A stretch of 64,000 nt of DNA from Megascapheus bottae (lineage: Eukaryota > Chordata > Mammalia > Rodentia > Geomyidae). How positions within the stretch are numbered: the stretch's first letter is position 1; each line of letters opens with the position of its first letter. The stretch lies in the NCBI GenBank assembly GCA_024803745.1, contig JANJXV010000039.1, positions 8,400,001-8,464,000 on the forward strand, written 5' to 3'. Below are positions 21,715-33,894 of this stretch, one piece after another. The translations under genes and the position numbers were made by a program. The notes beneath the pieces were generated by a model that was not told the origin of the DNA, searched no databases, and saw only the letters and a program-made list of their open reading frames with translations.

Positions 21715-22241
21715 TCAGGGTCGTTCCTCTAGGAAGCGGTAGGTGGGGTTTTCATAGCCATGCTGCTGCAGTGCTCGAAGCTGCTGTTCCTCCAGGGTTA
21801 GCATGGGGTCCACCTGCAGCAGAGGATGGGGCAGAAGGAGGTCATGCTTTGAGCGCCAGGACCTGTGGTCCATCCATGCCCACACCACGACCCCCTCCTC
21901 ACCTCCACCACTCCATGGCTGATGGTCCCATAGGGCTTCTTCCTGCGCAGGAGCAGCAGCGACAGGACGATGAGGGAGCCCCCTCCAGCTCCCACAATCA
22001 GCAGACCAGACACGGCCTCGCGGGACACGCCTGTCCCGGCTGGTGCCTGTGGGAAGGCGGGGTGGGGCTAAGGACATCTGTGAGGCTCCACTTGGATGCT
22101 CTGTGTCCTCTGAGGACGTCTCACTAGACAGACTAACCTCTGATCTCGCCCTAGACGTTCCCCACATCTGTGGCTTACCAGCTCATCTCTCTGAATCTCC
22201 GAAGAGTGGAATGGAAAACCTCTTGGGGCAGATGCATTGAC
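21715..22241 (-). CDS. APLP1: APLP1 membrane-proximal, transmembrane and tail exons 15-17
   Basis: Exon 15 holds [20 protein letters not shown], with an N-glycosylation site (NAS). Exon 16 holds the transmembrane helix [20 protein letters not shown], followed by RRKK. Exon 17 holds the YENPTY endocytosis/PTB-binding motif near the C-terminus and ends FLEERP. The gamma-secretase substrate region is present, but there is no amyloid-beta-like sequence, as in all APLP1. Confidence 0.96.
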
Positions 22242-25200
22242 CTGGGAGGGGGGAGGACAGGAAGTCACAGAACCTAGAATCCCCCTCCCCCAGCTCAGGA
22301 GGGCACTCCCCCTCCCCCCCACACACTTCTTTCCCAGTATCCAAAAGTCCATGTTCTCCAACCTTGGGCTTAGGTACCCACAGCACCTCCCTCCCTCAGG
22401 GCCAGGGGTCCGGCCCCCCCTTTACGTTCCCTCAGCGCCCCCCTCCCAGGCCAAACATCCTCACCTTCTGCTCATTCTGCTCCAAAGGGGGCATCTTTTC
22501 TTTCCCAGGGGATGGAGCATCTTGTTCTGTGGACCCTAACCCCCCCAAATTCCATCTCACTCTGGAGGGTCCAGAGGGGGATTTCACCCCCAAGAATCCT
22601 GGGGTTCCCAAGATATGGACCCTTCTCCACTTGGGGTTTAGAATTCAGTGGGATTTGGTGGCTGGGGTCTGCTCTGGTTGACGCTCACCTTTTGGAAGGG
22701 TCCTGGGGGTGTCTGCTGGCAGCCAGAGAGACAAGGTGGGAGGAAAGAGTAAAGAGAGGGGGCTATTGTCAAAAGAGTGGAGAAACTTCCTACCGGAGAT
22801 CAAAGAAGGGGTGGCAGAGGCCTCTACACCCTGACATTTCTCTCTGTCCCTTTCCACTCACAGTGGAGGCTCTGATGAGGAGCAGACTTTGGGGAGATCG
22901 GGAATGAGATTAGGGGCTTATCCCCCCCAAAGTCTGGGATCATCCTTTTACGCTCACTCACCTTCCTTCGGATCTGATGGCTGGGGGCCATCCTTGTCCT
23001 CGCTGCTGCCCCCAGGAACAGTGGCTTCCAATTCATTGGGGCCCAGATGTTCAGCATGAAGAAGTTCCTCTGCGGGGGGGGGGGGAATGTAGAGGGGTGG
23101 CTGAGTAGAAGGATTCCACAAACAAAATGGGGTGAGTGAATGGAGCCCTGTTTGTACAATGGCAGAGAGATCAAGTGTGGTGCCAACACTTATGACCTGG
23201 AAAAGTGGGGAAGGCGGGTGGAGGCGCCCCCTGGTGGTCAGGATGGAGGCTGCCGGCCTGAGAGTCTGACTTCCTTAAGTATCAGGAGATTTGGGGTCAA
23301 GGAGGAGGACGCAGTCATTTGGGGGCTGTGTAAGGTCATGCTTTCTGGTATTCGTGCTCTTGTGTAGGCTCTTTCCCTTGAATCTAAATTCATTTTGTCA
23401 CTTATTCTAACAGAACATAGCCTTCAGGAGACCTAGAGGAGCTGGTGATGCAGCTCAGTAGTAAAGTACTTGCCTAGCACATGCAAAACCCCAGCTTTTC
23501 TTGTGAGCACTAAAAACAAACCAAAAACCCCAACCAAACCCAAAAAAAACCTGGGTGCTGTCATCCTAGCTACTCAGGAGGCTGAGATCTGAGGATCATG
23601 ATTGCAAACAAGCCCCTGCTGCAAAATCCATGCGATTCTCATTTCCAATGAACCACCAGCAAGAAAGAACTGGACTGCAGCTCAAGTGACAGAGCACTAG
23701 CCTTGAGCAAAAAAGTTCAAGGATGGGGCCAGGAGTTTGGCCTAATGGTAGAGTGCTCACCTAGCATGCACGAAGACCTGGGTTCGATTGCTTGGTACCA
23801 CAGTCAGAAGTGGTGCTGTGGCTTAAATGGTAGAGCGCCAGCCTTGAGAAAGCCCAAGGACTGTGCCCAGGCCCTGAGTTCAAGCCTCAGGACTGGCAAA
23901 AAATGTTCAGGGACAGCGCCCAGGCCCTGAGTACAAAGCTGCCTTGCTGGAGACCACATAAAGAGGCTCCAGGGAAAGAGAGACCCTACATGGAGAGGGA
24001 ATGAGGCACCTTTGCCAGGGTCTTAGCCTTACCTCATCCACCAGCTAATTATAGCTGCACACCTGACTACTGGTAAGACCACCAGAAGAACCATCTTGCT
24101 GAACCCAGACCAGATGACCCAATCATGAACAAAGAAACAGGGCTGTTGAAATGCATCATCAAGCTCCAGGGCTACAAAGGCTAGATCACTGAAATGGTGG
24201 GGAGGTGCTAAGTCTCCCCTCAGAGATGTGGAATGCGGGCTGACACTCACGGATCTGGGGCCGCAGCTCCTGAGCTAGGTGGGGCTTCTGATCCAGCAGC
24301 CCCAGGCTTTGATTCATTCTTTCTTCAATTACCTGAAGGTGGGTCTGCACCTGTGGAGAACAGAAAATAAAGGGTGAACTGGGCCCTGCAGGCCTGCGAA
24401 GAGGAAACTGAGGCAGGAAGAAGGGAGAATTCCAAGGAAAAGTAGTCCATACCTATAACAGACAGTAGGAAGTAGGATATAAAAGGTTAAGAAACTGGGC
24501 CATAGGAAGAAGGAAAGTGCAGAAGAAACGGGATGCAAAGAGAAGGAAGAAGCTGGGCGCCAGTGGCTCACACCTGTCGTCCTGGCTACTCGGGACTCTG
24601 AGATCTGAGGATCAAGGCTCCCAGCCAGCTGGGGCTGGAAAATCTGTGAGACTCTCATCTCCAATTAATCACCACTGGAAGTGGTGCTGTGGCACCAAGT
24701 GGTAGAACACTAGCTTTGAACAACAACAAAACAAACCCCAGGGGGACAGGGTCCAGGCCCTGAGTTCAAGCCCCACAGCCAACAAAAAAAGACAAGAGAA
24801 GAACGAGAGGTGTGAGGGGCGGAGCTCACAGGACACGTAGGGTCTGGAAGCGTGCAAGCACCTGGAAACGCATCTGCTGGGCCTTCTCGGGATCCACGGC
24901 CGCCACGTGCTGGTAGTGACGCAGTGTGTGTCTTTGCTCTTTCTGCTCAGCACGCAGATATCGCCGCAGGGCCATCAGCACACGCTCTGCCTGTGAGAAG
25001 GACGAAGGCTGCCAAGGCCTACCCTAACCCTTGTCACCTCCTGTTCCCTGTGTCTCCCACCCCTACGGCCATACCTGAGGCGGGTCTCCCTGCAGTGCTG
25101 CCAGGAAGCCCTCCAGGGCAGCTCGGCGCTGGTCATTGATGAGGGCAATGACCCGTGTCGCATGGGTCTCCACCAGACGCTGGCGCTCACCAGACACCTG

Positions 25201-28200
25201 CTCCTCCAGGGTCTGCAGAATGGACTGGAAGTGCTGGCGAGGGGCACAGGGGTCAGGGTCAGGGAAGGTCAGAATGAGTTGAAAGAGCCTGGGAACTTGG
25301 TGGCTCATGCCTGGAATCCCAGCAACTCAGGAGGCTGAGATCTGAGGATCATGGTTTGAAACCAGCCCTGAGACAGGATTGTCTGTGACTTTTTTTTTTT
25401 TTTTTTGGTTGGTTCATGGGGCTTGAATTCAAGGCCTGGCACTGTCCCTGAGCTCTTTTTGCTCAAGGCTAATGCTCTACCACATTGAGCAGCTTCTGGT
25501 TTTCTGGTGTTTGATTGGAGATAAGAGTCTCACAGACTTTCCTGTCTGGATTGGCTTTGAACCTCAAATCCTCAGTCTCAGCCAGTACCTGGTTCGATGA
25601 GATTCTTATCGCTAATTAGACACTCAGAAGCAGAAAGTGGAGCTGTAGCTCAAGTGGTAGAGTGCCAGCCTTAGCAAAATAGCTAAAGGACAGAGCCCAG
25701 ACTCTGAGTTTAAGCTCCAGTGTAAACACACACACACACACACACACACACGTGAGAATTAAGTTAAAGGGAGTCTCGAAAGGCAGGGCTAGGGGGCAAG
25801 TAGGGGTGGGATTCAGTGGGTCTTAGTTGGAGAGAGTAGGCTTATGAGGCCAGGCTCGAGGACCCGGGTTCAATTCCTCGGTACCACATACATAGAAAAG
25901 CCACAAGTGGTGCTGTGGCTCAAGTGGTAGAGCTCTAGCCTTGAGGAAAGCCTAAGGACAGTGCTCAGTTCCTGAGTTCAGTCCCCAGGACTGGCAAAAA
26001 AAAAAAAAAAAAAAAAAATGTGGGAGTAAGGACTAAGCCTGCTGGGAACTGATCTTTCGGTGGGAACAGTCTGGATTAACGACTGGAACCAAGTCTTGCA
26101 GAGGAGGCAGGGCCTTCATCATACAGGCCCCATAACCGTACCGGCTGGGTTGAGTTGGAGGTGGACCTGAGTGGGGTCTGCATGGGATAGGGAGGGGGCT
26201 GCACCAAGGCCAGGCTGAAGGAGGTGGAGCCAGAGTTAGGAGGTTGGGATGGAACTGGTCAGAGCCAGGGGCCAGGGCCTAAAAGGAACTTGCTTCAAAA
26301 TGAGGGCTGAGAAGAGCCTGTGGTGACTGACAGTGGTGACTGCCAATGGGGACTGGCTTGTAAGGAGATTCCAGAGCTGGGGGAGGAGTCAAGGTAAATA
26401 GGGCTACAGCTGGCCAATCAGAAGAAGAAAGGTCAAGAGGGGCGGGGCCTGGAAAGGCCAAGGGAGGGAAGGAAGTAGAAGACTTGAAATGGACGGGGCA
26501 GGCTAGGCCAAGTCTAGGCTGAGAGAATGTACCACACAGCGGGGTAGACGTGCTAAAGATCACGGGATGATGTCCTACCTCATTCAGGGCCTGCCGGTCG
26601 GCTTTAGGCAAGTTCTTGGACTGGTTGTCAGCCATGGCCCATTCACGCATCACCTGGGAGGAGGAAGGGGAGCTGTTGGATTTAGGAATTCCACCCTCCC
26701 TCCCCACTCATTCACATGGTGAGTGATCCAACCGTTCTAAAACGTTAGAGGATCTACAACTCTCAGTATCACTGGCTTTTGGCACCCCAAGAGAGGATAT
26801 CCAAAAAGAATTCAGAGGGGACAAGTGCCATGGACCAGAGTTTCCATAGAAAGTGGTGGCAATGTCAGGGGGTCTCCAGGTAGGGGTGGGGTTCCTGGTC
26901 TTCTTTGAAAGGGGTGTTGAGGGCTTTTCGGGTTGAATGAGGCTGGGGGAGCTTTTGGAGGTACTTTCCAGGTGCTCCTGGTATTTGGAGAGCTCTGTGG
27001 TTGTAGTGGGGTCCTGGAGGGGGGTTTTGTCACCTCATTAATCTGACGCATTCTGCGCTCCTCCAAGTCCATCTTGGCCCGCAGGAAGCCTTCATGCTCA
27101 CTGACTTCCCCGGGCATGCCGAAGTAAACATCCACGCCGTCGGTGGGCCTCGGGGTGGGGGTGACTGCAAAACCAGCATCAGGCTAAAGGACTATGTCCT
27201 TGAGAGCACCAGACACCATCACACAAGCAGTTTAACCACAGCTGTTACCCAGTTGACACTGAGGAAATGTATTTCTGGCCTTTTGCCTGTATTCACAAAG
27301 CTCAGAACCCTTTTTTTTTTTTGTCGGTCTTGGGGCTTGAACTCTGTCCCTGAGCTCTTCAGCTCAAGGCTACCACTCCACTTCCAGTTTTCTGGTGGTT
27401 AACTGGAGATAAGAATCTTATGGACTTTTGTGCCTGGGCTGACTTTAAACTGAGATCCTCAGATCTCAGTCTCCTGAGTAGCTAGTGGTAGAACACTCAT
27501 CTTGAGGAAATCCCAAGGACATTGCTCAGGCAATGTCCCCAGGACTGGCCAAAAAAAAAAAAGAGTCTCAGGGACATTTCTGCTCAGGCTGGTTTTGAAC
27601 CACAATCCTCTGATCTCAGCCTTCCAAGTAGCTAGCATGACAGGGAGAGCCACTGGCACCTGGCACAGAATCCTTTTTACCATCTTCATTTCCAGTGACC
27701 CTGAAACCTATCAAATGGTTTCTCTACTTCCCAAAACCTCCAAACCTCCCCATCCCTCTGCATTTATCACAGACTAATCCTCCCAAACCTACTCCGTTCT
27801 CTCCATCCCCTCAGTTGGGACTCCCCCAGGTGGTGAAAGAGGGCAAGGAAGATGGCCGCCTCTGCCCTCACCTTTGCTAGTCAACCCTGGGGTATGGGAA
27901 CTTGGGGGTGGGGCTCTTTCTTCCTCCTCTTCCTCTTCAGCTTGGGGGGGCTCCACGAAGTAATCATCCACTGGCTGCAGGAGAGACTCCTCCTCTTCTT
28001 CATCCTCACCCCCTTCTGTTCTGGCTCCCAGGGGCCAGGACCTGGTGGAGGGGTCACTGAGAAAGCAGAAGATTCGGGAAGTGAGAGCCACCCTTGTATC
28101 TCCAGGTGCCTGGGGATGGGGGTGGGGCATTCCCATCCCACTCACCCAACCGCTGTCCTAGACGGATCTGGGGTGGCAGGGGGAGGGCAGCAGACATACT

Positions 28201-31200
28201 CCACACCACGAAACCGATCTGCACCACAGGGCAAAAGCATGCCCGAACCATGCAGGATGAGGCCCTGAGAGGTGCAGGCCTGTGGGAAGAGGAGGCCCAG
28301 AGGCCAGGATTGAAAAGCAGGAAGGGGAGCCTGATATCTGCTGTGTCTTGCGCTAGTTTCCTGGTTTGGGGAGGAAAGGGTGGAGGGGGGGCTGAGTGAC
28401 AGAATTCCTAGAGTTCAGTGGGAAGAACAGGTTGTTGGCCCAAACTCCTGCTTTCTGGTTTAAAAAAAAAAAAAAGTTGCTAAGGGCTTGGGCTTCAGTC
28501 CATTGGGTATGGAGGGGATGCAGGGATGGGCAAACCCGGGCTCTGACCTCCTGGGCCTCCTGATGTCTCCGGGTTGAACTCTCACACTGGTCCATGCGCT
28601 CCTGGTGCAGGAACCGGCAGCCTTCTGGCACTAGCAGGGCTTCACTGACAAATTCACCAGCTGGGGAATGTGGGCATATGGAAAATAGCAGAATGAGGGT
28701 GCACCCGCAGGCTACCAGCCCGCCCTCCTCAGAACTTCAATAGCTTCTCCTCCGGTGTGTCTCGGTTTGGCTGAAAATGCCAGAGACAAGGGGAGAGACT
28801 CAGAACTTGGTCTCCGGTCCCCACCTCCAGTCTGTGACTCACGCAGGCAGAGGAAGGGCACAACATGGGGATGGGGGTGGGCACAGCGGCCGTCCCGGGC
28901 ACCCCCGCACCAGCTCTCCATGGGGATGGCCTGTTCAGCCTGCTCCACGCGTGCAATGTGTAGCTCTGGATACATCTGTGGACACCAGCCAGGGGAGATC
29001 AGTCCACCGCCCTCGCCTGCCAGCCAGCCCTCTCCATCCGCTGGACCCTTTGCTAGGGTCTGTATTTCTAAGAACGTCTCTATCCTTTGGGCCTTACTTC
29101 TCCATTGAACCAGTCTTAGATATCTAAAGATGTGCCCCCCCCCCCCACAGCTCATCCTTAAAAGTTCCTTCATTGTGTCCAGTATAGGCTGTTGCCCTAT
29201 AAACTTGAGACATACCTCCACTTCTGGCTTCTTTGTTTGTTGGTTTTTGTTTTTGTTGGTTGTGGGGCTTGAACTCAGGGCCTGGCACTGTCCCTGAGCT
29301 TTTTGCTCAGGGCTAGTGCCCTACCACTTTGAGCCACAGCGCCATTTAGGCTTTCTGGTGGTTCACTGAAGATAAGAGTCTCACAGACTTTCCTGCCTGG
29401 CCTGGGTTTTGAACTACCATCCTCAGATCTCAGCCTCCTGAGTAGCTAGGATGCAGCACCTGGCTCAATTCCAACTTTTCTTTTCTTTGCCAATCCTGAG
29501 TTCTGTCCCTGAGCCTCTCTGGGCTCAAGGCTCTACCACTTGAACCACAGGGACAGTTCTGACTTTTTCTGAGGAATCGAATCGAGGGTTTCATGCATGC
29601 TAGGCAAGCACTCTACCACTAAGCCACATTCCCAGCCCCCTCAGTCCCAATGTTTCCATAGTTAATTGAACATGAGAGTCTCACATTTTTCTGCCCAAGC
29701 TGGCTTCAAACCCCAGTCACCATATCACACACTTGTGAGGAGATTTCCTTACAGGTATCAGTTCCCAGTGTCTGGCTGGTACTGGGGTTTAAACACAGGA
29801 CCTCTAACTTGCTAGGCTTATGCTCTTTGCCCTGGAGCCACACCCCAGGCTCCTCTTTCTCTTTTACCTGTCCACAAACTGACCCCTTTAAAGCCACTGG
29901 CTACTGGAGAAGTGCCCCCTCACTACTCCAACCCCACCCATCACCCTCCTTCATGCCCCACCCCCGACTTTCTCTGGCCTCTGACCGAATCCTCGCTCTT
30001 TTTGCATTAGCCCTGCTCCTTCACGGTCACGCCCCCCCCCGCTAGCCGGTCCCTCACTGGGCTCCATCACTTCCCCACCCCTCTTACTGGTCCACAGGCC
30101 CCTTTGTCTTAGCCCCGCCTCCCCTTGACCACGCCCACTTACACATCCTTCCCTTGCACAGATCCCACTAGCTTTCAACCTCCCCCTCCCCACACTTAAC
30201 GAATTCCCTTCATCTGCAGGCTTGTTCCCTCGGTTCCCCTCTCTACAGATTGAGTTTATCCCCACCGTTTCAGCGCAGCCTCTCCTGGAGCCCCACCCCC
30301 TCCCCCGCCCCCCGCCGGCCGGCCCCCCTCGGCCCCACCCACCTGTCTGCAGTACTCCAGCGCGCGCTGGGGGTCCCGGAGACAGCGCTGCGAGTGCTGG
30401 GAGTCGGGTTCCCAGCGGCCGGTGCGCAGGTCTCGGTGAAGGGTTAGGTGCCCACATAACCCAGCCACCTGGGCAGAGCCTGGCGCCTGGGGGTGGAGGA
30501 CCCGGGGACGCCCCCAGGCCCCGGACCGTCAGACCTCTGCCCTCCAGCACCGAACCCCGCTTCCTCCAAGGACCTGAGTGGTGAAGGGCTCGTTCCCGGG
30601 GAAACAGCTTCCCTTTAGGGCGGGGGCGCCCCAGCTCTGCCGTTGCTATGGCAGCCCAGGTCCCCCCTCCCTCCCTCTCTCCGCCCCCCCCTCCCGGGTT
30701 TCTTGCGGCCTTGTTGCTGCGGAGACAGGCTCCACCTCCACCCCCAGAGCAGCCGATCTGGAGCACTTCCCCCCCCCCCACGAAGGGGTTAAATCTGAAT
30801 CGTGGGGTGGGGGCGGGGAGGAGGCCCCAGAACCCAGATGTTCTGACCCCCCACCTCCTCCCTCCATCCCTAGATGGGGCGCAAAGGCAGACGGGGCCTG
30901 GCTCTGCTGCAGGTCTGGATGCCAGGCCTTGGCAGACCAGAGAGCTCCGTCCTGGGGGCGGGGGGGGGGGGGTGGTACCATTGGGAGGCCTGATCACTGG
31001 GTTCTAGGAGCCGGACTGGGGATGCAGAGGCTGTGAGATCTGGGTCTACAGTACCCTGGACGCCTGGTGGGGGGGAGGGGGAACCCTGCGAGCAGATGTC
31101 GAGAGGTTGTGGTCTGGGGGGAGGGGGGTCGCTGGAAGCCAATCCCTAACATCGCGAAGGATAAGAAGGGGCTGGCACTGACAGGAGACGAAGGACTGGG

Positions 31201-31531
31201 GCCTGAAATCTTGAGGAAGGGGGAGGGGCGATGTCACAAATAACACATCTGGCTGGAAAATAATAATAATGTAAAAAAAAAAAATCCAACCGGTGCTTTC
31301 TGCCCTCGGACAGGTCCGTATTTAGGGTGGCGGTGTGTGGGGGGTGTCCGGAGGTCAGGTCCCGCCCCTTCCCCAGCCCCTTCCCCCCATCTCTCCCCCA
31401 GGCCTCACCTCGGCCCCAAAGGGGCTCCCGAAGGCCAGCTGCGCGCGCAGGAGGAGCAGCAACAGAGACAGCAGCCGAGGGAAAGGTGGCGGCGGGCCCC
31501 GACCGCGATCCACGGGGTTGCGGGGCCCCAT
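21715..31531 (-). CDS. APLP1: Amyloid beta precursor-like protein 1, 17 exons
   Basis: Type I membrane protein of neurons, processed by secretases, that mediates cell adhesion and synaptic functions. Exons in transcript order: 31531-31409, 30486-30343, 28975-28843, 28660-28548, 28279-28146, 28056-27872, 27164-27034, 26653-26579, 25233-25075, 24990-24862, 24350-24251, 23069-22962, 22715-22689, 22535-22465, 22241-22179, 22046-21903, 21813-21715. Every phase agrees; total 645 aa (human 650). Domains in order: signal peptide, E1 (growth-factor-like and copper-binding-like parts, exons 2-5), acidic region (exon 6), E2 helical domain (7-11), juxtamembrane linker (12-15), transmembrane helix (16), cytoplasmic tail (17). 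No Kunitz domain, as expected for APLP1. The start ATG is in good context (GGACATGG). Same strand as KIRREL2, convergent with NFKBID. Confidence 0.97.
23435..23965 (+). repeat. ID, B1-Geo and nested IDL-Geo in APLP1 intron 11
   Basis: An ID-like monomer at about 23436-23540, then B1-Geo, interrupted by an IDL-Geo at 23726-23897 flanked by an imperfect AAGTTCAAGGATG/ATGTTCAGGGACA duplication. Confidence 0.7.
24251..28056 (-). CDS. APLP1: APLP1 acidic region and E2 domain (exons 6-11)
   Basis: Exon 6 is Glu/Asp-rich ([25 protein letters not shown]), slightly longer in glutamates than human. Exons 7-11 form the helical E2 heparin-binding and dimerisation domain: [93 protein letters not shown] and NQSLGLLDQ. 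Conservation is very high. Confidence 0.95.
24545..24795 (+). repeat. B1-Geo SINE in APLP1 intron 10
   Basis: Forward on plus, so antisense to APLP1; ends about 65 bp from exon 10. Confidence 0.7.
25285..26020. repeat. Nested SINEs, (CA)n and IDL-Geo in APLP1 intron 8
   Basis: Forward B1-Geo (25285-25720) is split by a reverse Geo-B1 (25390-25600) and ends in (CA)n 25726-25752. A 5'-truncated IDL-Geo with a 24-A tail lies at about 25845-26018. Confidence 0.7.
27310..27670. repeat. SINE fragments in APLP1 intron 6
   Basis: A reverse Geo-B1, a forward Geo fragment (27484-27563) and a reverse B1 tail. Confidence 0.65.
28146..31531 (-). CDS. APLP1: APLP1 signal peptide and E1 domain (exons 1-5)
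   Basis: Exon 1 encodes the leader, with the leucine run [16 protein letters not shown]. Exon 2 starts the growth-factor-like domain ([29 protein letters not shown]) and exon 3 continues it ([17 protein letters not shown]). Exons 4-5 form the copper-binding-like part, with [20 protein letters not shown] and the closing [10 protein letters not shown]. Cysteine spacing agrees with the family. The exon 4 donor is GTCAGA, weaker than the others. Confidence 0.95.
29235..29735 (-). repeat. Geo-B1 and IDL-Geo in APLP1 intron 2
   Basis: Reverse Geo-B1 at 29235-29465, IDL-Geo at 29480-29640, then a B1 fragment. Confidence 0.7.
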
Positions 31532-31830
31532 GTCCCGGCCCTCACCACCCCTCACGTCCCCAGCGCTCTCCACCCCACCCCTCCCCCGGCCTGATCCGGG
31601 CCCAGCCCCAGCCCGAGCGGTGACAGGAGCTCCCGGCGCCAACGCCGCCGTCGCCGCCGCCGCCGCCGCCGCCGCCGGCCCCGCCCCGCCCCGCGAAGCC
31701 CCGCCCCGCGAAGCCCCGCCCCGCGCGGCCCCGCCCCGCGCCAGGACAATAGCTCGGGGCTCTGCGCAGCGAGCGGCGCTCGGGAACCCAGGGGGAGGGG
31801 CGGCGTGGGGGTGGAGCCTGCGCCAGCACC
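31320..31830. promoter_or_regulatory. APLP1: CpG island, APLP1 promoter
   Basis: GC-rich block around the APLP1 first exon with many CCCCGCCCC (Sp1) boxes just upstream of the ATG. No TATA box is evident. Transcription runs leftward. Confidence 0.8.
31643..31741. repeat. (GCC)n followed by tandem 15-bp GC-box repeat
   Basis: A (GCC)n run of about 11 units at 31643-31680 is followed by about three to four copies of a unit like CCCCGCCCCGCGAAG up to 31741. It lies 110-210 bp upstream of the APLP1 ATG, so it is in the 5'UTR or core promoter. Each 15-bp unit carries one Sp1/KLF box. Confidence 0.85.
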
Positions 31831-31911
31831 CCCTCCCCCCAGTCCCATCCCACCCTCCATCCTCGGGCTAAGATCTAGGTCTGGATGGCAGACCGGGCAT
31901 TGAGGACCCGG

Positions 31912-31912
31912 G

Positions 31913-31940
<28 letters not shown>
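31912..31940. repeat. (GT)n microsatellite
   Basis: About 14 GT units some 380 bp upstream of the APLP1 start. Confidence 0.9.
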
Positions 31941-31944
<4 letters not shown>

Positions 31945-32321
31945 TAGTACATGAATCACCGGCTCCTGTACCCCCTAGGACCCACCCAGATATCCCGCCC
32001 TCTGTCCAAGGCCCTATTAGGGGTAGGGTTTGGATTTCCAGTCTTTCCCTTGGGAACATGACTGCATCAGAGCTGGGACAACCCACACAATTAGTTTTTG
32101 TCTTCCTGGCCAGGCCAGGGGAAAGGGGGAAGGGACGAGCATCTTTGGAGATCTTTCTTCATACATTTCTTTCTCTAGGTTCCTCGTAATCAGGAATTCG
32201 ACATTGGAGAGCCATTTCCCTACTCCTCACCGTCCTTTCTCATTCAGCTATAGTAGCCTGAGCTTCAGGCCCCTCCTCTCTTAGAAGCAGAAACCAAGAC
32301 ACACACCCCTCCCCTGCATGT

Positions 32322-32357
32322 GCACACACACACACACACACACACACACGCGCGCAC
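32322..32357. repeat. (CA)n microsatellite
   Basis: About 14 CA units running into CGCGCG, a potential Z-DNA former. Confidence 0.85.
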
Positions 32358-32509
32358 ACCTTTCTCCCTCAGATCTAGGAGTTCAAATCTTCTTATCCTT
32401 TCTGGACATTTAGCTCCCTAGCATATGGATCCAAAAATCAAATCAACCCTCCAAAGTCTCCCCCCATTTCATATTGAGGATGGCTTGAGTCAGAGACTAA
32501 AATCTAAAT

Positions 32510-32735
32510 CAAATTCTAGCCAGGCATTCACCACCTCTAATCCTAGCTACTCAGAAGGCTAAGATCTGAGAATCAAGGTTCAGGGCCAGCATGGGCAGGA
32601 AAAGACACAAGACTCATGCCCAATTGATCAGTAAAAAAATGGAAGTTGAGCTGTGGCTCAAGGGTTAGAGATCCAGCAGCAAAAAGACTAAAGAACAGCA
32701 CTTAGGCTCTGAGTTCAAGCCCCAGTAACAACATG
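32510..32735 (+). repeat. B1-Geo SINE
   Basis: Forward diverged copy followed by a short (GA)n-rich tail. Confidence 0.7.
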
Positions 32736-33124
32736 AGAGAGTCAGAGACAGAGACAGAGACACAGAGAGAGACCTGAATCCCCATTCTCACTCTAAGGAT
32801 CAAAGGCTACACCAAGTCTCTCTTCCTCTTCTTCAGTGCTCACTGGTTTACTGGTTTGTCTCCTCTAATGAGTGTACAATTCTGTTTTCCCTAACCAACT
32901 GGTATAACTGCCCTGTGTGCAAATCTGTACAAACTTCCATTTGGGTATCTTGTGCTTACATGGCTATGTTTGTTTTTAACTGTATTACATATGTACAGAG
33001 AGTAGCGAATGGCTGAGAGGTGGACTAGGGTTTTGCCTCTTCTGTACCTCAAAGGTTAGGGAGGATGATTGAGTAGGCTCATGGCTACAATACCAGTTAC
33101 TGAGGAGTTAGAAGGATCTCATTC

Positions 33125-33600
33125 TGTGGTACTGGGGAAAAAGGCTGGGCATGGTGGCTCACTCCTGTAATCCTAGCTACTCAGGAGGCTGAGATCTAAG
33201 GATCATAGTTCACAGCCAGCCCAGGCAGGAAAGTCTGTGAGACTCCTATCTCCAATTAATCACAGAAAAAGATGGATGTGGAGGTGTGACTTGAGTGGTA
33301 GAGCAGGAGACTTGAGCCAAAAGAGCTCAGGCCTGGCCCAGAATACAAGCTCCAGGACCAGCAAGAATGCAAGAAAGAAAGCAAGAAAGAAAGAAAGAAA
33401 GAAAGGAAGGAAGGAAGGAAGGAAGGAAGGAAAGAAGGAAGGAAAGAAGGAAGGAAAGAAAGAAAGGGAAAGAAAGAAATCTTATCTGAAAAATAAACTA
33501 AAGCACAAAGAGCTGGAGATATGGCTCAAGTGGGAGAGGACCTTGCCAAGTCTGAAGCCCTATGTTCAAAACCACCCTGCTCCCAAATAATACCAGGAGA
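33125..33600 (+). repeat. B1-Geo with long (GAAA)n/(GGAA)n tail, then ID monomer
   Basis: SINE body at 33140-33365, purine tail 33370-33480 of GAAA and GGAA units, and an ID-like monomer at about 33505-33600. Confidence 0.75.
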
Positions 33601-33894
33601 AACCCCAAGGTATATTTGCCTCTTTGGCTTTTATTACTATTAAATATAAAGATTTCTATCACCACCTTTCCTTTTACCTCCACAGTGATAGCTCCCATCC
33701 CATTCCCACTGCATTGGTCCAATTCTTTTGAGTCTGTTAGGAAAGTTAAAGGAATCAAGATGGCAGCCATCTTTGTTTCCAGGGAGTGGATGGCTGTCTT
33801 GGCTGCTATTCCATTAGCCATAGGGCCCCTCAGAGAAAGATGAAACAAGGCGGGCCTGTTCTTCCTTGTGTGTGTGTGTGTGCGTGCGTGTGGA

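Noticed and set aside
29951..30997. 348-residue open frame on the minus strand
   Set aside because: GC-rich DNA across APLP1 exon 2 and the flanking introns; it is in a different frame from the true exon, low-complexity (Gly/Arg/Pro) and without recognisable domains.
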